NCBI GenBank assembly: GCA_963621965.1
Contig: CAVFGN010000025.1
Location: 1 to 29,158, forward strand
Length of the DNA stretch: 29,158 nucleotides
Source of the DNA: JAEELC01 sp963621965
GTDB taxonomy: Bacteria; Bacillota_I; Bacilli_A; Acholeplasmatales; Anaeroplasmataceae
Direction: 5' to 3'
In this document: one piece after another, positions 7,397-13,116 of the stretch
How positions within the stretch are numbered: position 1 is the stretch's first letter
Layout of the letters: each line of letters starts with the position of its first letter
Notes under the pieces: model-generated
Told to the model about the DNA's origin: nothing
Databases searched by the model: none
Seen by the model: the letters and a program-made list of their open reading frames with translations, nothing else
Position numbers and translations under genes: made by a program

Positions 7397-7426
7397 AAAA
7401 AAAGTGATGCCCAAAATAGACATCAC
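7397..7426 (-). terminator. Intrinsic terminator after obgE
   Basis: An 8-bp stem with one G-U pair (arms 7404-7411 and 7419-7426) and a seven-base loop is followed on the minus strand by seven T. It begins 27 bases after the obgE stop. Confidence 0.85.
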
Positions 7427-7452
7427 CATGTAATATTTGATTTTAAATAATA

Positions 7453-8733
7453 TTAGTCCGCAAAATCAAATTCGAAGCCCATTACGTCAATAGTATCTCC
7501 GTCTTTTGCGCCTGCTTTACGAAGTTCATCATCTAAGCCCCATGAACGTAGGCGACGAACAAATTTTTCAACAGCTTGCTCTTGATTAAAATTAGTCATT
7601 GCCATTGGCTTTTCAAGGAACTTACCTTCAACATAGAAATAATTGTCACTAGGATGTGTAATGATAAATTTCTTATCATCTTCTTTAAATTCATAAGTAA
7701 CAACGTCTTTATCATCAGTTTCAATTAAATCAAATCTTGGAGTTTCTTGAATTAAATTAAATATTTTATATTTTAATTCATCTAAGTTTGTATGATTTAA
7801 GGCAGAAACTTCAATAACTTCTAAACCTGGTAATTTTTCTTTAAATTTTGCTAAATTTTCTTTAGCTCTATCCATTTCCATCTTGTTTGCAACTACAATT
7901 TGAGGACGATTTGATAAATTAAGTTTATAAGTTTTAAGTTCATTATTGATAATTTGATAATCAGAATAAGGATCTCTGCCTTCTGTACTAGCCATATCGA
8001 TAACGTGAACGATAACACGACATCTTTCAATATGACGCAAGAATTCAAATCCTAAACCAGCACCTTGTGAAGCACCTTCAATTAATCCTGGTAAGTCGGC
8101 CATTACAAACGACTTTTCTTCATCTACTCTTACCATACCAAGATTTGGAGTTAATGTAGTAAAATGATAACTTGCAATTCTAGGCTTACAGTTAGACATA
8201 CTTGAAATAAGAGTTGATTTACCGACGCTTGGAAAACCTACAAGGCCGCAGTCTGCAAGTACCTTTAATTCGCAACGAATATATTTATGTTCGCCTGGTT
8301 CACCTTTTTCTGCATAATCAGGGCATTTTAACACTCTAGTAGCTAAGGCCATATTACCTCTACCGCCTCTACCACCTTTTGCAATTACCTCTTCTTGACC
8401 ATCTTGAGTAATATCTGCAATAACTTTTTGATTATCATCATTATAAATAGTAGTACCTAGAGGCACATGAATATAAGTATTTTCAGCGCCTCTTCCGTAA
8501 GCACCTTTTTTCATTCCTCTTTCACCTTCACGCGCAAGAATTACTTTCTTATATCTTAATTCAAGAAGAGTATTTAAGTTCTTATCACCAACAAAGATAA
8601 TAGAGCCACCACGACCACCATTACCACCATAAGGACCACCATATTCAACTTTTAATTCTCTTCTATAAGAAACAATACCGTCTCCGCCTTTACCAGCTCT
8701 AAGTTCTACTTTGACTTCATCTAAGAATTCCAT
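7453..8733 (-). CDS. obgE: GTPase Obg (ribosome assembly GTPase)
   Basis: An essential large-subunit assembly and stress-response GTPase. The 426-residue protein has the three expected domains: a glycine-rich Obg fold (about 1-157), a GTPase domain with G1 GFPSVGKS (166-173), the FTTLTPNLG switch region (191-199), G3 DLPG (213-216) and G4 NKME (283-286), and the C-terminal OCT domain (about 350-426) found in many Gram-positive Obg proteins. The ATG at 8733 follows GGAGAA. It is the last gene of the rplU-prp-rpmA-obgE group, but a strong terminator lies between rpmA and obgE, so its transcription depends on readthrough or on a promoter inside rpmA. Confidence 0.97.
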   Translation of the reverse strand: MEFLDEVKVELRAGKGGDGIVSYRRELKVEYGGPYGGNGGRGGSIIFVGDKNLNTLLELRYKKVILAREGERGMKKGAYGRGAENTYIHVPLGTTIYNDDNQKVIADITQDGQEEVIAKGGRGGRGNMALATRVLKCPDYAEKGEPGEHKYIRCELKVLADCGLVGFPSVGKSTLISSMSNCKPRIASYHFTTLTPNLGMVRVDEEKSFVMADLPGLIEGASQGAGLGFEFLRHIERCRVIVHVIDMASTEGRDPYSDYQIINNELKTYKLNLSNRPQIVVANKMEMDRAKENLAKFKEKLPGLEVIEVSALNHTNLDELKYKIFNLIQETPRFDLIETDDKDVVTYEFKEDDKKFIITHPSDNYFYVEGKFLEKPMAMTNFNQEQAVEKFVRRLRSWGLDDELRKAGAKDGDTIDVMGFEFDFAD

Positions 8734-8751
8734 ATGAGTTCTCCATTCTTT

Positions 8752-8777
8752 AAAAAAACACCCAGCAAGTGGGTGTT
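8752..8777 (-). terminator. Intrinsic terminator between rpmA and obgE
   Basis: A perfect 8-bp GC-rich stem (AACACCCA / TGGGTGTT, arms 8757-8764 and 8770-8777) with a five-base loop is followed by T on the minus strand. It ends only 19 bases before the obgE start codon. Confidence 0.87.
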
Positions 8778-8786
8778 TATATTCTA

Positions 8787-9071
8787 CTATTCAGCAATAG
8801 GATAAACTGAAACTTGCTTTTTTGAACGACCTAAATGTTCAAACTTAACAGTTCCTGTAACCTTTGCATATAAAGTGTCGTCTCCGCCGATACCTACATT
8901 CTTACCTGGATAAATCTTTGTTCCACGTTGTCTGTAGATGATAGAACCAGCAGTAGCAAATTCGCCATCACTCTTCTTAGCACCAAGACGCTTAGATTCA
9001 GAATCACGACCGTTCTTAGTAGAACTTACACCTTTTTTAGATGCGAATAATTGTATATCTAAAAATAACAT
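8787..9071 (-). CDS. rpmA: 50S ribosomal protein L27 (with cleavable N-terminal extension)
   Basis: L27 reaches the peptidyl transferase centre with its N-terminus. The 94-residue protein starts MLFLDIQLFASKKG, the Bacillota-type extension that must be removed by Prp. By analogy with S. aureus, cleavage is expected between Phe9 and Ala10. The mature core SKKGVSSTKNGRDSESKRLG is canonical. The start has AGGAGG upstream, 11 bases from the ATG. The protease gene lies immediately before it in the operon. Confidence 0.97.
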   Translation of the reverse strand: MLFLDIQLFASKKGVSSTKNGRDSESKRLGAKKSDGEFATAGSIIYRQRGTKIYPGKNVGIGGDDTLYAKVTGTVKFEHLGRSKKQVSVYPIAE

Positions 9072-9089
9072 TGTAAATTAACCTCCTGT

Positions 9090-9395
9090 TTAAGATTTTT
9101 TTATGTATTTTGGATATTGACCAGAAATAGTGTCTAGGAAATCTTCTAAAGACTCCATAACTTTAATAACACAATTTTCTTTCATATCAGATTCAATGAT
9201 ATATAAGGCTTCCTTATGAATATTATTTATAAGGTTGCAACTAAAGCCTAATTTATCAATTGTATTTGCAGTTAAACAAACTGCAGTTGAAATTGAAGCA
9301 CAAACTATATCATTACCGTAATCGGCATATCCTGAATGTCCTTTAATTTCGATTTTATAAGAATTATCACTTTTTGTGATTGTATACTTAGTCAT
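9090..9395 (-). CDS. prp: Ribosomal-processing cysteine protease Prp
   Basis: Removes the N-terminal extension of L27. The 101-residue protein (YsxB family) carries the active-site signature GHSGYADYGNDIVCASIS, giving His20 and Cys32 as the catalytic pair. Its ATG overlaps the rplU stop by one base (TAATG), a sign of translational coupling, and rpmA follows 18 bases downstream. The order rplU-prp-rpmA is the usual Bacillota arrangement. Confidence 0.96.
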   Translation of the reverse strand: MTKYTITKSDNSYKIEIKGHSGYADYGNDIVCASISTAVCLTANTIDKLGFSCNLINNIHKEALYIIESDMKENCVIKVMESLEDFLDTISGQYPKYIKKS

Positions 9396-9703
9396 TAAGC
9401 ATTAATGCTTTTAATAGTTAACTTTGTGTAAGATTGTCTATGACCATGCTTTCTTCTTTCCATTGTCTTATCAACATACTTGAAGATAGTAATCTTTGGT
9501 CCACGACCATTCTTTTCAACAGTAGCAGTTACAGTAGCACCTTTAACATAAGGAGCACCTACAGAAGTCTTTTCACCACCAACAAATAAAACTTTGTCAA
9601 ATGTGTAAGTTTCTCCAGCTTCTACGTCTAATTTTTCAACGTAAATAACAGCATCCTTTTCTACTTTAACTTGCTTTCCACCAGTTTCGATAATTGCGTA
9701 CAT
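9395..9703 (-). CDS. rplU: 50S ribosomal protein L21
   Basis: A 102-residue L21 of standard length, starting MYAIIETGGKQ and ending in the rRNA-binding region with RRKHGHRQSYTKLTI. It is a large-subunit protein binding 23S rRNA with L20. It leads the operon rplU-prp-rpmA, with an AAAGGAGG ribosome binding site, a leader of about 98 bases that can fold, and a strong promoter overlapping the terminator of the preceding gene. Confidence 0.97.
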   Translation of the reverse strand: MYAIIETGGKQVKVEKDAVIYVEKLDVEAGETYTFDKVLFVGGEKTSVGAPYVKGATVTATVEKNGRGPKITIFKYVDKTMERRKHGHRQSYTKLTIKSINA

Positions 9704-9738
9704 GTCGCTAAACCTCCTTTAAAAATTTCTTTAAGACT

Positions 9739-9787
9739 CACTATTAAGGTAAACATTTTATATGTTCTTTATAACCTTTTCTAAGTG
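9739..9787 (-). promoter_or_regulatory. Candidate L21 leader (autoregulatory RNA structure)
   Basis: Between the promoter and rplU the transcript can form nested stems: CACT/AGTG (outer), AAGGT/ACCTT (middle) and AACAT/ATGTT (inner hairpin, 9752-9766). L21 leaders that bind the operon's own ribosomal protein are known in Bacillota at this place. The pairing is short and AT-rich, and I matched it by position and fold, not by a covariance model. Confidence 0.45.
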
Positions 9788-9807
9788 GTGCATGTTACAA
9801 CAAAAAT

Positions 9808-9837
9808 ATTATATAAAAAACACTATCGTTTTGTCAA
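9808..9837 (-). promoter_or_regulatory. Sigma-A-type promoter of rplU-prp-rpmA
   Basis: On the minus strand TTGACA (9832-9837) and TATAAT (9808-9813) are separated by 18 bases, both perfect consensus. The -35 box lies in the loop of the preceding gene's terminator hairpin, and the -10 box directly follows its T run. Confidence 0.85.
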
Positions 9838-9847
9838 TAGTGTTTTT
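9816..9847 (-). terminator. Terminator of the DUF697-like gene, overlapping the rplU promoter
   Basis: An 11-bp perfect stem (arms 9816-9826 and 9837-9847) with a ten-base loop. On the minus strand the 3' arm ends in a T run. It starts six bases after the stop at 9853 and shares its sequence with the rplU promoter. Confidence 0.8.
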
Positions 9848-9852
9848 CGTTT

Positions 9853-10794
9853 TTATGCTTCAATCAACTTAGTTTCAAAAGACTCTTCATTTTCTTTTGG
9901 CTTTTTTGAAAATAGATTAACTATTTTTTTAGGAATAAAAGTTAAAGTTCCGGCAATTACTTGTGGGTACAATGTAAGTGCATCTTTAAATGCAGTTCGT
10001 CTAATATCTTCTTTTGTAATACACGAGCCATCTTTAAATAAATATTTTCTAGCTACACAACCGATTCTTAAAGTTAATAATGCATTCACAAGTCCTTGTG
10101 TAACTGAAGACATCACCGGTTTTATAAACGGAATTTCTTTAATTGCATTAGTTGCACTTTGAGGTAAGATATCATCCATTGAAAGCGATTGTAATCCATC
10201 TGCAATTAAAGCTGTTGAAAATATTTTTACAAGTAATTTTGACAAATTAACCATATTAGGTCTAAAACCACATTTTACAACTAATTGTTTAACCATGTTT
10301 ATATCTACTGTAAATACAGTAATCATATCTACTCGAGCATTTTGACAAAGTGCTGTAGAAATTAATACAGTCTTTGCGTTTCTTATCATGATTTTATTTA
10401 AATCTTTTCTAATTTGTTCATCAAAAACAATTTGAAGATTAATTTGAAGTTCTTCGTATGATTGATAATTCAAAAGTAGGTCACAGTTTTTCTTTGTTAA
10501 TTCATTTGCCTTAATCATGTTTTTTGCAACCATCTTCAAAGATTTTCTGTGTTTAGAATCCTCAATTGTAAGCTCGGAGGAGAATGTAGGAGATTTAACA
10601 ATGATTCTAATCGGATTAACTATACCAAGGAAGACTAATGCTACCACAAGGACGTAGAAAGTCCACTCAAGCCAAGTACCAATATTTCTTAATTTTTCGC
10701 CAAGATCAATAACACAAGCAATTAATATAAGCGAAAATAAAATTAATACGGCAATCCCAATAACATACCATAACTTTTTTGCTTTTTTATTCAT
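9853..10794 (-). CDS. DUF697-like membrane protein
   Basis: A 313-residue protein with two N-terminal membrane segments (about 10-28 and 42-63) and a mainly helical C-terminal part. The region around ALCQNARVDMITVFTVDINMVKQLV, about 148-172, and the following SKLLVKIFSTALIADG stretch resemble the DUF697 (YcjF-like) domain. The function of this domain is unknown; in other bacteria it often follows a GTPase domain, which is absent here. The start overlaps the end of the upstream membrane-protein gene by eight bases, so the two are co-transcribed and probably coupled. The family assignment is by pattern only. Confidence 0.65.
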   Translation of the reverse strand: MNKKAKKLWYVIGIAVLILFSLILIACVIDLGEKLRNIGTWLEWTFYVLVVALVFLGIVNPIRIIVKSPTFSSELTIEDSKHRKSLKMVAKNMIKANELTKKNCDLLLNYQSYEELQINLQIVFDEQIRKDLNKIMIRNAKTVLISTALCQNARVDMITVFTVDINMVKQLVVKCGFRPNMVNLSKLLVKIFSTALIADGLQSLSMDDILPQSATNAIKEIPFIKPVMSSVTQGLVNALLTLRIGCVARKYLFKDGSCITKEDIRRTAFKDALTLYPQVIAGTLTFIPKKIVNLFSKKPKENEESFETKLIEA

Positions 10795-11317
10795 AGTATA
10801 CTCCCTCTTTTTTATATTGATATAAGTGTACTAGTTTAGTAACTAAAATAAGTAATGCAAATACTAAGAAAATAACACCAAGTATATATTTAATCCACCA
10901 AATATATCTAGCATTTGAAGAAATCCATACGAACCCTGCTAAATATTTATATGAATCAATAAATAGTTGATTTACTTTAAATTTGGCATTTAGTAATCTA
11001 ATTAATGGTACTATTAAATATAATATGCCTAGCACCATACTTAAAATTAAATTCTCTTGACCAAAATTTAAGCAGATAACACTAAATATTATACTTATAA
11101 TTGATTCAAATAAATCTAATATGTATTCATTTTTTGCTTGATGCGATGCATCTAACATAACAAATTTAAATAAACCAACAGTTAAAACAATAAAACTCAT
11201 TAAATAATAAGTTATATTTAGACAGAAATTAGCAGGAGTAAAGAAATAAGAAAGTGCAACCAAAAAGAAAAACAAGAAAAAGAAAAATGATGTTCTTTTA
11301 AAAAAATGGTATTTCAT
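10787..11317 (-). CDS. Multi-pass membrane protein, unknown function
   Basis: Unrecognised 176-residue hydrophobic protein with about five membrane segments (about 10-28, 36-54, 70-87, 89-107 and 138-160), a phenylalanine-rich first helix and a short charged C-terminus. A resemblance to small DUF308-type (HdeD-like) membrane proteins is possible but weak. It is the first gene of a two-gene operon with the DUF697-like gene, overlapping it by eight bases. The ATG at 11317 has AAAGGAGTG upstream, and a TTGACT/TATAAT promoter lies just before it. Confidence 0.7.
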   Translation of the reverse strand: MKYHFFKRTSFFFFLFFFLVALSYFFTPANFCLNITYYLMSFIVLTVGLFKFVMLDASHQAKNEYILDLFESIISIIFSVICLNFGQENLILSMVLGILYLIVPLIRLLNAKFKVNQLFIDSYKYLAGFVWISSNARYIWWIKYILGVIFLVFALLILVTKLVHLYQYKKEGVYYE

Positions 11318-11337
11318 GTTATCACTCCTTTACATAA

Positions 11338-11367
11338 ATTATACTAGAAAAGCAAAAAAATAGTCAA
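11338..11367 (-). promoter_or_regulatory. Promoter of the two membrane-protein genes
   Basis: On the minus strand TTGACT (11362-11367) and TATAAT (11338-11343) are separated by 18 bases. The -35 box is in the 3' arm of the trxB terminator. Transcription would start near 11331, close to the ribosome binding site. Confidence 0.75.
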
Positions 11368-11384
11368 ACAATTTTGACTATTTT
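11354..11384 (-). terminator. Terminator of trxA-trxB, overlapping stop codon and next promoter
   Basis: A 12-bp perfect stem (arms 11357-11368 and 11373-11384) with a four-base loop and T-rich tail on the minus strand. The trxB TAG stop (11378-11380) lies inside the 5' arm and the -35 box of the following promoter lies inside the 3' arm. Confidence 0.8.
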
Positions 11385-12229
11385 AAGTTTGTTAAATATT
11401 TTTTTATTTCTAGACTTGCAAGAGCACCGTCGCAAACTGCCTTAGATACTTGAGCTAGGCCTCCAATGATATCTCCGCCTGCAAAAAAACCAGGAATATT
11501 TGTCATAAAATCTTTTACAACAATATTATCTTTTTCGTCTATTTGAAGACCTAAGTGTTTTGCAAAACTAGTAGCATTCGCACTTCCAATAGCTATAAAA
11601 CAAGCGTCTAGATCGTAGTGATTATTTGTTGTATCAAGACCTGTTAATTTGTTCTCATCTCCTGTAAAAGAAACCAATTTATTTTTTACAACTTTTGTTT
11701 CACTAACATCCGTATCCAAACCATTAGTAAACACTGTAATATCATTTGAGAACTTTTTAAGCACATCTAGCTCACTTTTCATATAGTGTGAGTTGCCAAC
11801 AATACCAATTTTTTTATTTCTAAAAAAGAATCCATCACATATAGCGCAGTACGAAATTCCTTTACCTTCATATTCTTTTAAATTCTTAATTAATAACTTA
11901 GTTCTTGGCTTACCTGCAGTTAAAAATACAGTTTTAGTCTCATATGAAGCGTTCACTGTTTTTACAGTAAAACCTTGAGCTGCATATTCTATTGCAACTA
12001 CTTCATCCTTTAAAACATCAATTCCTAAATCACGAGCTTGTTCTATTCCGGCATTTATTAGGTCACTACCTTTTACGTGCTTCACACCATAATAGTTATC
12101 AATATAGTGATCTCCTTCAAGTGCACCTAAATCTTTACCAATTACAAGGACATTATAATTAAATCTTTTTAAATAAATAGCCCCGCTTATACCAGCAGGT
12201 CCATTACCAATTACAATAGTATCGTACAT
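11378..12229 (-). CDS. trxB: Thioredoxin reductase-like flavoprotein, NADPH motifs degenerate
   Basis: A 283-residue two-domain flavoprotein that should reduce the TrxA encoded just upstream. The FAD motif GNGPAG (8-13), the redox pair CAIC (Cys128, Cys131) followed by DG, and the C-terminal FAD motif FFAGGDIIGG are intact. The second nucleotide-binding motif, normally GGGxSA, reads GIVGNSHYMKSE (142-153), and the HRRxxxR phosphate-binding motif is absent (VFTNGLD). It is about 25-30 residues shorter than usual NADPH-dependent enzymes. These are the traits described for the ferredoxin-linked thioredoxin reductases (FFTR) of clostridia, so ferredoxin or another donor may replace NADPH. The start lies one base after the trxA stop. 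Confidence 0.85.
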   Translation of the reverse strand: MYDTIVIGNGPAGISGAIYLKRFNYNVLVIGKDLGALEGDHYIDNYYGVKHVKGSDLINAGIEQARDLGIDVLKDEVVAIEYAAQGFTVKTVNASYETKTVFLTAGKPRTKLLIKNLKEYEGKGISYCAICDGFFFRNKKIGIVGNSHYMKSELDVLKKFSNDITVFTNGLDTDVSETKVVKNKLVSFTGDENKLTGLDTTNNHYDLDACFIAIGSANATSFAKHLGLQIDEKDNIVVKDFMTNIPGFFAGGDIIGGLAQVSKAVCDGALASLEIKKYLTNLK

Positions 12230-12230
12230 A

Positions 12231-12533
12231 TTAATCCTTGAAGAATTCTTCTACAAAGTTTTGATCATGAAGACCTAAGAAAGAATCAACTACTTCTCCG
12301 TTTTTAATTTTTACAACAAAAGGAATAGAAGAAATCTTAAATTTAGCACAAAGATCAGGATTTTGGTCAACATCACATTTACCAAATAAGACATTTGAAT
12401 GACCTTCACTAACTTTTTCAATAATAGGGCCAAGTGCTCTACAAGGACCACACCAAGTTGCCCAAAAATCTATAATTACTGTTTCATTGTTTTTAACAAT
12501 TTCATCAAAATTTTTATCATTAATAATTTCCAT
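12231..12533 (-). CDS. trxA: Thioredoxin
   Basis: A 100-residue thioredoxin, the cytoplasmic disulfide reductant. It has the active site WCGPC (27-31), the FWATWCGPCRALGP helix start, and the cis-proline loop SSIPFVV (Pro71). The ATG at 12533 follows GAGGT. It forms an operon with the reductase one base downstream, so the pair makes a complete thioredoxin system with an unusual reductase. Confidence 0.96.
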   Translation of the reverse strand: MEIINDKNFDEIVKNNETVIIDFWATWCGPCRALGPIIEKVSEGHSNVLFGKCDVDQNPDLCAKFKISSIPFVVKIKNGEVVDSFLGLHDQNFVEEFFKD

Positions 12534-12553
12534 AAATTTACCTCACTATCTTA

Positions 12554-12582
12554 ATAATATAATAATTGAATATTTGCTTCAA
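12554..12582 (-). promoter_or_regulatory. Promoter of trxA-trxB
   Basis: On the minus strand TTGAAG (12577-12582) and TATTAT (12554-12559) are separated by 17 bases. Both are near consensus, although the region is AT-rich so chance matches occur. Confidence 0.5.
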
Positions 12583-12669
12583 CTTATTTGCTTAAATATA
12601 TTTTGTTTTAACTATCTTCGATTCTACAATTAAAGGGTATAGAATTTTTTTATAATTTTAAAATTATTA

Positions 12670-12698
12670 TTGACACACAATTTATTTAGGTGTAAACT
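12670..12698 (+). promoter_or_regulatory. Promoter of the tRNA-Gly array
   Basis: TTGACA (12670-12675) and TAAACT (12693-12698) are separated by 17 bases, 24 bases before the first tRNA. The -35 box is perfect and the -10 box matches four of six. Confidence 0.6.
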
Positions 12699-12721
12699 AA
12701 TTAAGCAAACTTAATAAAGAC

Positions 12722-12796
12722 GCAGCAGTCGTATAATGGTTATTACTCCACATTGCCAATGTGGTGATACGGGTTCGATTCCCGTCTGTTGCTCCA
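12722..12796 (+). tRNA. tRNA-Gly (anticodon GCC), copy 1 of 4
   Basis: A 75-base cloverleaf with encoded CCA. The acceptor stem is GCAGCAG/CTGTTGC with one G-U pair, the anticodon stem-loop is CCACA-TTGCCAA-TGTGG giving anticodon GCC, the T arm is ACGGG-TTCGATT-CCCGT, and the discriminator base is T. It reads glycine codons GGC and GGU. Confidence 0.97.
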
Positions 12797-12798
12797 AT

Positions 12799-12873
12799 GC
12801 AGCAGTCGTATAATGGTTATTACTCCACATTGCCAATGTGGTGATACGGGTTCGATTCCCGTCTGTTGCTCCA
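12799..12873 (+). tRNA. tRNA-Gly (anticodon GCC), copy 2 of 4
   Basis: Identical in sequence to the first copy, separated from it by the two bases AT after the encoded CCA. Confidence 0.97.
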
Positions 12874-12875
12874 AT

Positions 12876-12950
12876 GCAGCAGTCGTATAATGGTTATTAC
12901 TCCACATTGCCAATGTGGTGATACGGGTTCGATTCCCGTCTGTTGCTCCA
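12876..12950 (+). tRNA. tRNA-Gly (anticodon GCC), copy 3 of 4
   Basis: Identical to copies 1 and 2, again with a two-base AT spacer, so the repeat unit is exactly 77 bases. Confidence 0.97.
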
Positions 12951-12952
12951 AT

Positions 12953-13027
12953 GCAGCAGTCGTATAATGGTTATTACTCCACATTGCCAATGTGGTGATA
13001 CGGGTTCGATTCCCGTCTGTTGCTCCA
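12953..13027 (+). tRNA. tRNA-Gly (anticodon GCC), copy 4 of 4
   Basis: Last identical copy of the array, with encoded CCA; a terminator follows 11 bases downstream. Confidence 0.97.
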
Positions 13028-13038
13028 AATAGATATTT

Positions 13039-13069
13039 ACTTACGTACAATAGTGCGTAAGTTTTTTTT
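13039..13069 (+). terminator. Terminator of the tRNA-Gly array
   Basis: A 10-bp stem with one G-U pair (arms 13039-13048 and 13053-13062), a four-base loop and a following run of T on the plus strand. Confidence 0.87.
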
Positions 13070-13083
13070 ATTTCATTGCATAT

Positions 13084-13112
13084 AAAACCAAAGGGCACTT
13101 TTCGTGCCCTTT
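13084..13112 (-). terminator. Terminator after valS
   Basis: A perfect 9-bp stem (AAAGGGCAC / GTGCCCTTT, arms 13090-13098 and 13104-13112) with a five-base loop, followed on the minus strand by GGTTTTA. It begins four bases after the valS stop. It faces the tRNA terminator, so the two convergent units are insulated. Confidence 0.82.
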
Positions 13113-13116
13113 CATC

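Larger units (their letters stand above)
12722..13027 (+). repeat. Four perfect 77-bp tandem units (tRNA plus AT spacer)
   Basis: The tRNA-Gly genes form an exact direct repeat with a 77-base period and no visible mismatch between copies. The copy number could change by unequal recombination or be misjudged in assembly. Confidence 0.95.

Noticed and set aside
9785..10162. A 125-codon plus-strand frame overlapping the DUF697-like gene
   Set aside because: It lies antisense to a longer gene with a good start and operon context, and has no ribosome binding site or recognisable product.
12722..13027. Regular 77-bp direct repeats as a possible CRISPR array
   Set aside because: The whole unit is conserved, there are no variable spacers, and each unit folds as a complete tRNA with CCA.
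12820..13098. A 92-codon minus-strand frame across the tRNA array
   Set aside because: It is the antisense of the tandem tRNA-Gly genes; its repeated peptide simply reflects the 77-base repeat, a common false gene.
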